Positions 10,770-23,826 of a stretch of DNA of 64,000 bases are shown piece after piece. A program made the translations under genes and the position numbers. Below the pieces are notes generated by a model. That model made no database searches. It saw only the letters and a program-made list of their open reading frames with translations, and was not told the DNA's origin. Location: NCBI GenBank assembly GCA_030549495.1, contig JAUIRK010000567.1, positions 660,501 to 724,500 of the forward strand, in the 5' to 3' direction. Positions within the stretch are counted from its first letter, which is position 1. Each line of letters opens with the position of its first letter. The DNA is from Nectonema munidae. Its lineage: Eukaryota; Nematomorpha; Nectonematoida; Nectonematidae.

Positions 10770-12729
10770 TGTTATCTATCGTCCCCCATCTTCGAGTATG
10801 GATAGTTTTATTAGTAGTTATCTTACAAACTTTTTTCATGAACTTGATTTACCTAGAAATAATTTAGATAGTAATATTAACTCAAGTAGATCTTTCTCGC
10901 TTTGACATTTTAAACACTTTTATAGGACATGGTTTCTTACCAACTATATCTAAACACACCCCTTTCTCTTTAAAACTAATTGACAGTATCTTCTATAATG
11001 TTAAATTGTCTTTGAATCTTTTAATGTATACTAACAGAAATTTGGGACATTATACAAATGTCTTATGCTTTCCTGAATTCTTTTCAAATGAAAATTTACC
11101 GAACATATCATGTTCTTTTCGTCGGTGCTTTTCTCTGCATTCTTATCAAATGTTTGATTTTAATATAAGAAATGCTGATTTCTCGTCAATTTATTTCATT
11201 AATGATTTGAATCTTACTTTTTCTAAATTTATTATTATTTTTAAATATGTTTTCATCCGTAGCTTCCCACTTAAACTAATTGGAAAAAATCGTAAAATAC
11301 AGAGTTTTTTGATACGTTGTTATTGCATTCAAGTACGTCGTTTTTGCATTCAATTACGTCAGTTTTAAAAATAAGAAAAATAAAAAAACGTAAAATAAAA
11401 TTTTATTTTCTAACAATCAATATGCTCATAGTTTGAAGATTTGTTGATGTACAAAAGCATATTTTTGTAATATCCATTGCAATCTGAACTTGGGATTTCT
11501 GTGAAAGCACTGCTGATTCGGTTTTTCAGCTGAGACTCATTAACGCACTCTTGTCTTGTCACCAAATTTTTCCATTTGCTGAAACAATTTTCAAATGGAT
11601 TCAAAAATAGGCAGTAAGGCGGTAAAAACAGCACAGTAAATCCTTCAAAGACAAATTTCGGCAAAGATGAATTGATGCATTGTTCATTATCAATACTGGA
11701 TTTTCAATATTTAGCTCAGAACATTTCCTTGGTTCACTCTAACATTACTAAAGTTGAAAAAAACAATTTCTTTACAAAAAATATAGAAAAAATCCCACTA
11801 ATTAAAATTTTATGAACTATAAAATTTTTGTAAAATTTCATAAATATGAGTAAAGAGGTCTAAATCTTTTTATTATTCAATAAAACTACTTGATAGTAAG
11901 CAAAATATTTGGAAATCCTTAAATAAACTTTTGAAACTGAAGCCTAATACATTTAGTTCTATTGGTGCTGAAGAACTTGCTGAACATTTTTCTGTAGCAA
12001 TCAATGAACCAACTGATGCTTCTTTTAGCTACTTGTATAGTACTATTTTATCGAACTCTTCTTCATTCTACATTGATATCTTACTGTTAAGTATCTTCAA
12101 ATAGCTCTCTCTTCTTTAAAACACCTTGATTCTAAGGGTGATGATGAAATAAATCTCAAAGTTATCATTATTTCTTTACCATACATTAGCGAAATTCCTT
12201 TGCATTTGTATAACTTATCGGTTTCATCTGGAACTTTCTTAATAATTTTAAAGTTGGTTAAAATTATCCCAGTACAAAAAGGAAGTAATGACGTATCTCC
12301 ATCTAACTTTAGACCAATTTCATTACTTTCCAATTTTTCAAAAATATAAGAGAAAATGGTTCTTGAAAAATTGATCTCATTTTCTAATAAAAATAATCTT
12401 ATTACAGCTTGTCAGCATGCTTCCCTTCCTGATTCTTCTACTGAGAAAGCATTAATCCACTTTTTATTCGATATTTCTAACTCATTTATGAGCAAAATTT
12501 TTGTCTTTTATTATTCCTCACTTTTTCCAAAAACTGGCTTTTAGATCTAAATTTAATACTTGGTTAGTAACCTTTCTTTCTAATAAATCCTTTTTTGTAT
12601 CCTGTAACCAATCTTTATCTTCTGTAAATAGTATTTAATTTTTCTATCACTTACCAGAGTTAAAATATGCAATAACTGATATGATAAAGAAATTTTTAAT
12701 TATTATATCTCTTTTTGAGCTGTTCAAAC
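10770..12729 (+). mobile_element. Broken jockey/CR1-like LINE, interrupted
   Basis: Plus-strand LINE coding remnants. From 11160 to 11300 there is a pre-RT region ending near KLIGKNRKIQSF. From 11880 to 12070 there is a linker with WKSLNKLLKLKPNTFSSIG and EELAEHFSVAIN. From 12100 to 12540 there is an RT fingers region with IISLPYISEIPLHLYNLS, VKIIPVQKGSND, SNFRPISLLSNFSKI and KLISFSNKNNLI. The copy is split by a Tc1/IS630-like fragment (about 11313-11690) and cut by the hAT element at 12730. The YADD region was not found. A (TA)n tract lies just before it at about 10749-10769. Many frame breaks show that it is old and dead. Confidence 0.75.
11313..11690 (-). mobile_element. Tc1/mariner-IS630-like DDE transposase C-terminal fragment
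   Basis: An 84-codon minus-strand frame (11410-11664) carries FLPPYCLFLNPFENCFSKW, matching the last catalytic block of IS630/Tc1-type transposases (LPPYSPxLNPIE), with Glu of PFEN as the third catalytic acid. Beside it at 11313-11362 is a 21-bp motif in 2.4 tandem copies (tacgtNgttNttgcattcaa), perhaps its terminal region. The rest of the element is missing. It sits inside the LINE at 10770-12729. Confidence 0.65.
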
Positions 12730-15062
12730 TAGTGTGTCCACTTTAAGGTCTTTTTTTCATTGAACCTCGTTATTTTTGAAATATTTCCCCGGGGAAGAAA
12801 AAGCGATTTTTTCACAATAAAAAAACCCGTCTAAAATGAAAAAATATAAAGTATTCTGAAAGTTTTTTATTAGTTCAAAAGTTGAATAAAATTATTTAAA
12901 AATATTCATGTTTTCAAAAAATATCTAAGAAATACTAGGGCGCTCAAAGATTCATCGTTCAACTGGTTTCTTATTTTCGTAGAAAAATAACCCATTGATG
13001 AAAACACTCGTTCGGAGTCTACAGATGTTGGTTTTATGCTTTTTAAATTCTTGAACAAATTTTCCAAAACCTCGGGCCTTCTTTTTGTTTCCAAATAAAG
13101 GTTAGACGTTTTTTTCATTATTTTATTTCTGCTTGAAACTTTGCTGTTACTTTCGCGTTCATCATCTTCATTCCTCTTCAGAAATTCATCCAATTCCTCC
13201 TTCAAGCTTTTCTTTTCGATTTTTTGCTAGCTAACCATTGATGTTTCATCTTTGTCACCCGAAACTTCAATATTTTTTTCGTCGGACTTGGAATCAAGCA
13301 GTAACCTTTCAACTAGCTCTGTAGCTTTTTCCATAATCTGTTTTATCTACTTTTTCACCATATTCATCAATCGATTTATAAATAAAGCTGGGGCAGTCCA
13401 AAAAGTTTATCAAATGAACAAGTCTTTTGTTTATCCTTTCGCTAGTTCTTGAGTTGAATGCCATCAAAAGTGAAACACCTATTTCATGATCAAGATATTC
13501 AAGTTTTTTTCTCGTAAACATTATCACTTTATACATAACCAAAATATTAGCCTCTTTTCTACAGAGGTATTCACTTGCAACTTATATTGGTTCCAACGCT
13601 CCACAAATTTTTTTAACCGATGAAATTTCTTCATTATTCAATTCAAAAAAAATTTCATCTGACTTTTTCTTTCTAACATTTGAAATAAAATGTTCCATCT
13701 TGTTTTTACATCTAGTATTAGCTTTTTCTCAGAGTCATGTATTTCTTTCACTATTTCTTGAAGAGAATCATTTTTCACTGGTGATTTTCGAAAAAATCTT
13801 ACCATTTTTCTCACTTTTTGAATTACAAGTGAAATCAAAGGCTGAAATTTTGAGATTTCTTATTCACTTTCCGCCTCTTCTTTCTCTTGAATCTTCAAAT
13901 GGAATTATTTGAGTTTTTGAACTTTTCACGTATATAAATACATCACATACAGACAAATGAAAAGCATGTGAGAGACAAAATATATGCTCAGTATTTGTAA
14001 TTGAACTGAACTTTTTCATTATTGAAGCACTATCTGTAATTACGGCTACAATATCCTTTTCAAAATCGATTCCAAAGTCAGCCAAATGATTTTTTGCTTT
14101 TTCAATTAAACTTTCCGCATTCACGCTTCCTTTCAATCGAATCAATCCAAGACAAATCATTTTATCATCGCTGTAATGCAAATTTATATTCTAGTACCTT
14201 CTGTTCTTTATTGATGTTGCTTCATCTAAAGTAATTGAAAATGGATGGCCTTCCTTTTTGATCTTCTCAATTTTAGCAACTTCCTTATTTCTGATATCGC
14301 GATAAAAGTGCATGAAAATTTCAGAAACCTGTGTTCGACTTGTTGGCAGGATGTGATTACGTATTTGAAGAATTTATGCAACACATCACTGGAAGAAATT
14401 TGATTAAAACGGAGTCCATCAATAGCTACGAGCTTTAAAATCATACAACTTATTGTCTCAGTTCTTTTACAGAAGAATATATTTTTTTGATTTTTGCAAG
14501 AGGTTCAATTTCATCTTTCTTGATTTATATATTATGTTTTAGTTTAAGATGATGATCTAACATCCCTTTGGTATTTGCTCCCTTGGCTTTTAAAATTTGT
14601 TTCCAAATACGACATTTTGCTTGATTTTTGTCCGAAACATCCACGAGGAAATGCTGCCATATTTCAGACTTTCTTGTTGACACATCTTTGAAATTATTTT
14701 TAGTAGAATTTGATATTAGTTTTTGGAACAAAACAGAATTAAGTGTTTTGAAAAAAATCAAAAAAAATTTTAAAATCTAAAAAATAAACAGATAATATTT
14801 AAAAATACATAAGAATACTATATTTATAATCTAGAACAAAATTAAAAATAACTCAAATTTTTCATATTAAAAATACCTTAAATACTGAAAACATAAAAAT
14901 CATTAAAGATCATTCAAAACATAAATACTTAAATTAGTTGAAGCAAATCGAAAAACTCAAAACTCCTCGGGGAGTCAAAGAATCAGTTTCGAGGATGAGG
15001 AGTAAAAATTTCAGAAATTCCCCGGGGAATAGGCAATGAGGATCCCAGGGGTGGACATCCTA
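12730..15062 (-). mobile_element. hAT transposon with exact ends, broken transposase
   Basis: A 2333-bp element whose ends are inverted, TAGTGTGTCCAC on the left and the complement of TAGGATGTCCAC on the right. Perfect 8-bp duplications, gttcaaac, lie at 12722-12729 and 15063-15070. The minus-strand transposase runs from a BED-type zinc finger (14525-14761; IWQHFLVDVSDKNQAKCRI, a CxxC in which the second Cys is Trp) through a catalytic RNase H-like core (13638-14444; VAVITDSASIMKKF and HIFCLSHAFHLSVCD). It ends in the hAT dimerisation domain (12906-13205; SVDSERVFSSMGYFSTKIRN). At least five separate frames are needed, so it is inactive. Palindromic ccccgggga words sit near both ends. It inserted into the LINE at 10770-12729. 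Confidence 0.9.
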
Positions 15063-15252
15063 GTTCAAACCTATATGAACCTACATCAAAGTTATAATTA
15101 TTTTGGACGTATTTAACTCCTAATATTCTACATTCTTTTAACCGCCGCTCTATTGAATTTTGTAAATTTTTTCTAAAAAACTAAAGTATTTTAGTTACCA
15201 TAAAATTTAAAAGTTTTTAGCTAATTTTCTCAAAGAATCATAAAAAAATTAC

Positions 15253-17095
15253 ATGTTCCAAAAATGGAACGTTGGTAGTTCAAATAACAAACACAAAAAA
15301 ATTTATTCAATAAAAAAACTTAAATTTTAAGGAAAATTAAAAAGCATTTTTCATGAAAATGTTTATTACAATTTCACATTGCTTAGGCGTATTTTTTTTG
15401 CACAAGTTGCAGGTGTGAGAAAGTGATTCAGTCCATAATTCATTATATCATTCAAAACAGGTGCGCTTGGTCCTCCTTTGCGAATTCTATATTTATTTAT
15501 ACCAATAAAGATAACTCTCTTCTAAATGCGATTTAGCGTCTTTTGCACAAACGTGACAATGAAGCCGCCAAGCTGCAACAACAATCATATTTAGACCATT
15601 AGAAAATAAGTTCCACCACCATTTTTTTGACCTAATTTTTGGTCTGTAAGAAGCAAGTAATCTATCAAGTAGATCAACACCACACATATTATCATTATGC
15701 AAAGAAATGAGTTTTGGAATAGGAACATTAATTCTTTGTTTTTTCTTTGAAGAGTATCTACTGACTATTTGCAATGGAAAAACTCCAATCCAGTTAACAG
15801 TCACCACATTATTATCGTTGCATCTGACTAAAACACCATTTCCATTTCCACAATAATCAAATTCTCCTCTATTTTTAGTTTTATAATCTTTTATTGAAAT
15901 AAGAGGACATTTTTGGTTCTATTATCTCTTATTGTTTTTGGTTCTGAATCTCTTATTTGAAAAGTTTGATAAAGATCATACGAAGAAAAGAAATTATCAA
16001 AATAAATACAGTGATTTTCTGGATTGTTTATTACCGAAATTAAATTTTTTACAACTTTTGTCCCCAATGGTACATTAGATTTCTCTTTACTTTGTTTAGC
16101 CCCTGTATAAATTAACATTTAAAGGAAAACCATCAGGGCACATTATCCAAATTTTGTAACTAAAACGAATTGGTTTACCTCTCATAAACATTTTACAACT
16201 ATGATGTCCATAATAAGGTACCATTTGTTATCTATACTTAAATTTTTTGAAAAAACTCCCTTACCAACTTTTAAACATTGATTAGAAATATGATCATAAA
16301 ACGGTTTTATTTTTGCTGTTTTTCCTGAATTAAGATTTTTAAATTATCTACTAAATGAAAATACCTTTTGATGTTTCGAAATTTAAAACGAGACATTATC
16401 TTTGAAACAATATTATTAGACAAATCTTCACTTGTAGACCAGTAATCGTCTTCTTTAGGAACTTGATGATATCCGCTAAACAAAATAATACCGAAAAATC
16501 GAAGGAGTTCGTCTGAATTTTTGTAGTAAAATTTGAAAGGTTTTGTTTAGCATACAAATTTGTCATTTCTACTAAATAGTCAAGATAGTTTAGTTGAAGT
16601 ATTTCAATAAATAGTTCATAAGGCGATTTATCAATGTAAAAAGAAAAATCTTCAAAGAAATCCCTATTTTCATAGTTGTCCAAATGATTTTCAAAAGTAC
16701 CATAATTTTTTTTCCATTGTATATCATTAGTTTTTATTTTTTTTTGAAGAAACAGATAAATCAATATTCTCTTCTAACTCAACACATACATCTTAGGTTC
16801 AACTTCTCCAAGTTATAAATCATTTATGTCTTCTGTTTCAGAGTCATAATTTTGATCATTTGGTAGTAAAATAGCAATATTTGCAAAACGTATTTCTGGA
16901 TTATCAGAATCTAAAGCAAAATCTTTGGCTTCTTCAAGAGTTAAAATTTTTTTAGACATTTTATTTACAAGAATGGTATAAAATAAAAAAATAATAATGG
17001 AAAAATAAAAAAATCAAAATTTGTAATTATTTCTAAAAAAATACAAGAAAAAATTAAAAGTATTAAGAAACGCCAACGTTCCAATATTGGAACAT
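15253..17095 (-). mobile_element. piggyBac-like (PGBD3-type) transposon remnant
   Basis: Minus-strand DDE_Tnp_1_7 transposase in several frames. It has an ATG at 16957-16959 and an acidic start (KKILTLEEAKDFALDSDN), then a middle region at 16396-16764. A first catalytic region near 16200-16250 reads MVPYYGHHSCKMF. Then come IYFDNFFSSYDL (second Asp) and CGVDLLDRLLASYRPKIRSK (third Asp) at 15493-16118. Both ends carry a 23-bp inverted repeat (15253-15275 and 17073-17095) built around a palindrome, gttccaatattggaac on the right and gttccaaaaatggaac on the left. TTAA target sites are not clear at the outer edges. It has several frame breaks and is dead. Confidence 0.8.
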
Positions 17096-17099
17096 CTGT

Positions 17100-18600
17100 A
17101 TAAAAAATAAACTGTAAGGATAAATTTTTTTCATTTTTATGAATTTCTAGTTTTTATAATAAATAAATATACTTATTTATATAAACTAATTTGAAAAAAT
17201 TAAAAAAATTAAAATTTTACTTAAAAATTTTTTATTTTTATTTTACAGTAATTATTTTTTCTTATTATCATTAATTTTTAAAAAACTTTTTAAAAATAAA
17301 ATTTAAAGCAAAATTAGTCCATCAGAGAAAAATTAGTTGCTGATGTATTCTCATGAAGCGTTGTGCTCATGTAAGGGATAAACCTTAGTTTTGTAAGGAA
17401 AAGTTGTAGGTGTTTTTTGAATGTAACGAAAAGGAAGATTTTGTTAAAAATTTGGAAGAAATTTGTTTAAAATTGTATATAAATTCTTGGAGAAAATTAT
17501 AAAATCCATGAATAATAAAATTATATTATAATAAATAAATTATAATAAAAATATTATTATTTGAAATTTGAATTAATATTTTCTTAAGCAATTTTTTCAC
17601 CAATCAAAATTTTAATTGACATTTACTACCAAGTTGCCATGTTTATTAGAAAAATAGGTGTAAATAACAGAGCCCAGCGGGGACCCCGAACTTCCCCTAT
17701 TTACTTACAATTATTTTTAATCTTTATTATCTTCATTATTTTTTTGTAAATGACATTTTCAACATGATTTCAATAATATGAAATAATACTGAAAAAATTT
17801 TTGGGTTCGGTTGGACGAAATCTCCTATGAAATTGACATATATTTCGTATCATACGGTCTCACTAATCTATGCGTTGTCGCCATTTTTTCACTATTCAGT
17901 ACGTCGTTGATAAAAATGGCAGCTCGTTTCATCTTCCTTTTCTTTTCCTGTTTCTTCTTTTTTCAAAATGGCATCTCCTTTTCCACTCATGTAATTTTTT
18001 AAATTATTCTTATAAGGCTTTCCAAATAGATTTTAAAAAATGACAAAATACTATCCAAATATGTTTCAGTATTTTCAGAATTATATCTTAATAAAATAAT
18101 ACCGTGCAAGCAACTCTCAATCAGAAAGATTGTTAAGTTCCGGTTCAAATATACTAAACAGTAAACGAAGTAGCTTGAATCCAGAAAAGGTTGACGAGTT
18201 AATTTTTGTTTGGTTAGGTTATTTTAAATAATAAATCATTTAAAAATTAGCTTAAATAAAAAAGTTTATTTGATTTTTTATTTCATGAAATGCTTTTATA
18301 TTTGATCATTGAGAAAATTGTTCCCCGCGACGAGAGTATCTCTCCCACCGGACCTAAAAATTTACTCCACACTGGACTCTAATATATAAGTGTTGTGTGT
18401 TCGGGATATATAATATGATTAAAAATTTTCAAGAGTGTATCTAATGTAAACAATAAGTTATTTTTAAAAATTATTATTTTTGTTATAAGCATTTTATTTT
18501 GATTGGCACTTTTTAACGTGCTATCGATTTTAAAAAATGTCGCAAAGTTTGAAAACATATTAGCCAATTTTAAAGATTAGATGTTTTAATTGAGGTGGGG
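17100..18600. other. AT-rich intergenic stretch, nothing recognised
   Basis: No protein motif. At 17600-17650 there is a stretch resembling the region just after the tandem array at 47050-47100 (caatcaaaatttt, then attgacattt and gccatg), suggesting a dispersed copy of that repeat. Confidence 0.4.
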
Positions 18601-18601
18601 G

Positions 18602-20100
18602 CAGTGGCGGTTCTATATTTTCAAAAGTGAGGGGGCCAAACAAGGGTCAAGTTTTTAAATGATAATTTTTTACAAATTTTGCAATTTACCAAATACATAT
18701 GTTTTACTTTTTTTTCTTTGAATTATTCAAATGAATTTTCATAATTTTTGAAAAATTTAACTTTTTTAGCTTTGTATTTACAATCACTGAAACACTCCAA
18801 AAAAAAATGTTTATTTATAAAAAACAAATTTAAAATTTTCAATGCAGCTTATTTCGACGATAATCATGTCGAATATCAAATTCATCAACAAAATTCTCTA
18901 GATTAATTTTTTCAGCATAAAATTTTTCAATTGAGAGTAAAGCAATATCACTCAATCTTCTACTTGTCATGGAATTTCTGAGAAAAAAGTTTTAACTAAT
19001 TTCATCTTTGAATAGCGTCTCTCACATGAGGCACTTGTAACTGGGTAAGGTTACAGATATAAGGAGTAACCTGTACAAACAATCGAGTGCAGCTTTATAT
19101 GGAGAAATGAATGTGAGAAAATCTACTAAAAATGATGGTCATTTTGGTTCCTTTAAAAATAACTTTTTTACTAAGGCTATTTCATGATGCAAATCGTTTA
19201 CATTCACAGAGTAAGTAGTTGCAAACAGTTTTAAATATTCTTCACATAAAAAAGTTTCACTTTCTGGAGACAGTGCTTAGATACCTTAGAAAATGTGTGT
19301 GGACTCTTTAGAAAATCGTCGGTCTAATTCAACTACTAAGCAATTGAGAATTTTGTTGATAGTTTCAATATAGCGGTTTTCTGAATTAAACCTCTGTCCA
19401 GTTGGTTCTGACACAACAAAATCATCATCCTTTTTAGCTCTTTTAAGTTTTTGTGTTTTAATTTGCTTGATGCTGCACGATTGACAAACTTTTCTCAATT
19501 TATCACTATATTGAAGTTTCAAATCTGTAGATTTTAAAGCAATAAATATTTGGCGAAGACAATGAATTAATTTGACAGCTTTTCCAAGCTATGTTTGCTT
19601 AGTTTGTAATTGTACGGATACCTTTTGAATCTCACCAAGAATATCCGAAAAAAAATCAATAAATAATAAAATTCTACATCGATTTGGGCAATTAAACCAC
19701 GGGTAGTAACAGCTCGAGCGCCAGTATCATCTAATGAAATGTCATCTAAAAGCTTTATCAGGCAATCTAAGCACTCAAGTGCATTCTTACAAGATGTTGC
19801 TCAAATTTAATTCATTCATATGAGATGCAATGTCAACTAAAAATACTAAATTTGATAAGCGGATAAGATTACAGAGCAATGAATTAGCTTTGTATTTTAG
19901 TTAGTAAAATATTTATTTCATTTCCTAGCTCCAAAAATTAAAATAAAACTTTACCTCAATTAAAAGACAGTGAAAATAATTGGACTTGGAATTGCGAAAT
20001 CTTCTAATTTAATTTCAATCTTGTCAACAAACACTTTTTAATACAAATATATTTTCCCCTCCATCAAATGTAACATTGTTTTGAAGTTTTGAAGTTTTTG
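18602..20100 (-). mobile_element. hAT transposase remnant, C-terminal half
   Basis: The left edge at 18602 is a hAT-like end, CAGTGGCGGTTCTATA. Minus-strand fragments behind it include the dimerisation block TSRRLSDIALLSIEKF near 18900-18970. Further on are SASCERRYSK-like codons near 19010-19060, a 78-codon stretch at 19286-19522, and VFLVDIASHMNELNL near 19800-19860. This order fits the C-terminal half of a hAT transposase of the ZMYM1/GTF2IRD2-like group. The N-terminus and right end were not found. Confidence 0.6.
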
Positions 20101-20187
20101 CAAAATTTTCTCAATTTTTATAAAGATGTATTTTCCAGTCGTTGTATCACGCATTCTACACTCTGACGCTAAACCTTACCCCACATA

Positions 20188-21124
20188 CAGTGGCGGATCC
20201 AGGGGGGGGGGGGCTCATGGGCCTAGGCCCCCTATGAAAAATGGCTTCGATAATTACCCTTACATGTATAAAAAAATAAATTTTTGCAATTTATTCATGG
20301 CAAAATAATGTTACAAATATGAAAACATAGGTAATTAGTGATTCTAAAAGACATAATAAAGCTGTCGTATTCTCTGCCATTATTGACTTACCTTATTTGT
20401 CCCATACTTCTAATTATTTCAAAGATAACGATCTTTTAATTTTCCCTGATATATACAAACTTCAAGTTTTGAAATTTTTAGCTAACTACTTTACATATTC
20501 TTTACCCAAAGTGTTTGACAATTGGTTCTTGAAGGTTGACAATAAAACGTCATATAATCTTCGATTTTCAAACAATTTAGTTCTCCCATCTTACAACAAG
20601 CCAAAGTCATAAAATTCTCTCAAGTTTAGAAGTGTTGTTATTTGGAATACTCATTTAGCGCGCATTCAAGATGTTAAAATGAATTTTCGCAAGTTTTTAA
20701 AGTCAATCATAATTTTTTTTATTCCACATATACCTCATTATGCACTTCTTTAAATTGTTTTGTTTGTAAACGTATCTTTCATAACTAAGGTGTAATATAA
20801 AAATTATCGTGATTATAATCATGGATATATATATATATATATTTCATAATTTGTTCGTTTTTTAAATACTTAATTGTTTAGGGAAGAACATGCATAGCGG
20901 TCAGTATTGACCTTTTGAACTTTTTTGCATATTTTTTTATATATCAAATACTTCTCTTTTTATGTTCGCCTTTTATTCTGTTCAAAAATATTTTATTTTA
21001 CCATGTTGTTAATGTGTATTGCAAAACAAACTCTCTCTCTCTCTCTCTGAAGACTTTTAGCAAAATTGCAAAAAATTAAAATAGATTTTGGCCCCCTTAT
21101 AAGAAATTTCTGGATCCGCCACTG
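20188..21124. mobile_element. Non-autonomous hAT-type element carrying a LINE tail
   Basis: The ends are inverted: CAGTGGCGGATCCAGG at 20188 and its complement ggatccgccactg ending at 21124. The flanks are cccacata (20180-20187) and cccacgta (21125-21132), an 8-bp duplication with one mismatch. Most of the interior is a LINE 3' fragment (20330-20845); a (CT)n tract lies near 21031-21048. There is no transposase. Confidence 0.75.
20330..20845 (+). mobile_element. 5'-truncated jockey/CR1-like LINE, C-terminal end
   Basis: Plus-strand codons give the typical C-terminus of jockey/CR1-type ORF2: LANYFTYSLPKVFDNWF, then YNLRFSNNLVLPSYN, then after a break VVIWNTHLARIQ and a lysine-rich end. It finishes in a (TA)n tail near 20824-20842. 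It lies wholly inside the hAT-type element at 20188-21124. Confidence 0.65.
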
Positions 21125-21132
21125 CCCACGTA

Positions 21133-21889
21133 TAAAGAAGATAAGAAAAAATTGGACAAAACATCCTAAAGCAAATGCATTAAAAACTAAAAATTTGTTG
21201 TCTTTTTGTTTCACACTGAATGGATCAATGGAATCCTTGAGTACGTTCACAACCTCTTTATTGTATTCGTGGTGTTAATTCTGGCTTTCAGATAATAGAA
21301 GAGTTAGCAAAGGATATAAATCAAACAGTAAATCTAAGAAGAGAGGAAAGATATAAGCCTAATATCTAAAGAATGAGACAACATATCAATCTAATAATTA
21401 AAAAATAAGTAAATAAAAGAATCAGCATTTTCAATATTCTATTTGCCAATCAAACATGTGATACATTTTGCTATTTAAAAAGTATTTTCTGTGTACACTG
21501 CATTTTTATTTAGTTTTGAAATATAGATAAAATAAATGTCTAAAATAGAATAGGACAAAGTTAAAAGTTTTAGCATCTCCGTTGGTTTATCATAAAAATA
21601 GTGATTCGTTGAATGAAGTTATTTCTGTTTTCCCAAAGAATTGAGAAAGTTGATACACTATGTATATATAAAAAGTAGAAATTAAGACAATATAGTTCAA
21701 AATAGTTACTTTGTAAGACCTATTTATGGTAATAAAAAATTTAGCTTGCGCGCTGGATAAACTAACTTTGTGGGTCATAGTTTGGTGACATATGCTTTAG
21801 GCTAACGTCATGTTTTTGTAATATATAATCTTCTAATAAAATAAGTTATAATCGACATATTTTTTTAAATTCATATTCTGTTTTTGTAA
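21133..21889. other. Spacer, nothing recognised
   Basis: AT-rich DNA between two transposable elements with only short frames and no motif. Confidence 0.4.
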
Positions 21890-22998
21890 TACAGTAAAAC
21901 CTTGTCTCCGGGACACCTCAAAAATAAGGACAATTCATTGAGGACCGTTTTTTATATAATGGTTTTTATATGAAAGTTATCCCTCAATATTAGGGACATC
22001 CTCAATATTCGGATTTATTATATATTATTGAGAAAAACCTTGCTATTAAGGACAACTTTGTCATTTAAAAGCTACTTGTATCTATAGTAAATAGTAATTC
22101 TTGTATAGTACTTGTTGTTTATTGAGTACGATACAAAAGTTTAGCTAACAAAATAAGAAAAAGTATGCATAATTTTGTTTTAACAACTGTGTGTAGTACC
22201 CTTATAATATGCAATTAATTGAGTAAAAATGGTTGTGCAACATTGATAAACAAGTCTAGATTTCACCATTGTCAAAGCTTTTATATCTTCAGTCATCTCT
22301 TCATGCAGATTGCTGCTACTTTGCTATGAATGTTTGTTTCGACATCACTTTTTGCATAATAATGTTTAACTGCATATGCAAAAAATGGTTATGCAAGATT
22401 GATAAACAAGTTTATACTGTAGTGTACTATTGCAAGATCATTTTTGCAAAGATTTCAGCTTCCTTTGTCTCTTTATTTGGATTGCTGCTTTGTTATAAAT
22501 TGCTGTTTTCATATCACTTTTCAGAATTTTATATCGAATAAAAGGGACATCACTGCTTCTATTTTTTCTTATAACTAGTTATTTTTTAATATTCACTGTT
22601 CGCAATGCCTCATATAAAAAGAAGACGAAATGAATTGCCTTTGGAAAAAAAACTCTGGGTAATCAAAAAAATATTCAGGTAAAAACAGTTTGCGCAGACT
22701 TGCTTATGAATTTGGTTGTAGTAAAAAGCAAATCAGTTGAATATTAAAAAATCAAAATGAAATTGAAGCTCAAAACTTCAACAATGTTAATTATAATCGA
22801 AAAAGGACATACCCACGACCATTTCAAGAAATAGAAGAACTATGGTGTTGGTATTGTCATTGTAGAAACAAAAAGAGCACGGGCGAAAAGTAGCAGAAGC
22901 TAAAAATGTTAAGTCCTTCAAATGGTTGGCTTCATAATTTTAAAGTTTTTCGCAATCTACATTGTGCCATGATCTCAGGTGAAACAGGAGGCGTTAGA

Positions 22999-23777
22999 GA
23001 CGGTATACTTTCTAACTTCAAGTCTTTTTAATCAGTATATAATGAAATGTTTTTAGCATATCCCTTTTTATGGAATCTTTAAAACATTTCATTTTATGTT
23101 AAAAAATCATGAAGACCAGTACCATTTCCCTCCGAAAGGGGTAAATATAAAGTTGATTTTTCAGGTCATTATTTCCTCGCGCATACGCAACTCTACCTTT
23201 TTATTGAATAAAAACTTTGCTTAAATAATTATTTTATTGTCTACAACTTTTATTTCATAAAGTATCTGTAAACTCTTATTTATAAAATGTTTTTTTAAAT
23301 AAGAACTACTATGTCTCTTTTTATTGAAAAATTTAGTTGAAAAAAATTTATTGAATTTTGAGATTTTTTTATACATTAACCATTAAGTATAAACTAATGA
23401 AGTTTAGACAAGTAACGTCTGATAAAACTTTTCTAAGGCTTTTAAAATCGAATACTAATTCAGCATTCTCTGAAACGTTGTGATGCTTTTTCCGATCGAG
23501 ACATCGTTGCTTTAGCTCCATTTTATTTTATTTTGCATAATAAACTTTTTTCATATTTCATACTTCATATCCCGATAAGTAACTAAAATTCCTATTATCT
23601 TATCTTCATATAAACAAGTCTTAATCAAAATTTTAATTTAAATTAATTTGTAAAAAAATATTGGGTACCATGAAAAATTCTCATGAAAACTTAATTCGGC
23701 GGGAGATGGTTAAAAAACTATGTTTTTTTTAGTATACAGGTTTAATGATGAGAACATTTACCAAGATGTATTGGTTT
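22999..23777. mobile_element. Unidentified insertion inside the pogo element
   Basis: Pogo coding stops after GETGGVR near 22998 and resumes at about 23783 with EDVKQWKERLPE, which would be adjacent in a normal pogo protein. The intervening 0.78 kb is AT-rich and non-coding and is flanked by a 5-bp repeat, ttaga (22994-22998 and 23778-23782). Ggtatact near the left end and agtatac near 23730 are weakly inverted. The family is unknown. Confidence 0.5.
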
Positions 23778-23826
23778 TTAGAAGATGTAAAGCAATGGAA
23801 AGAAAGGTTACCTGAAATTATTCGGG

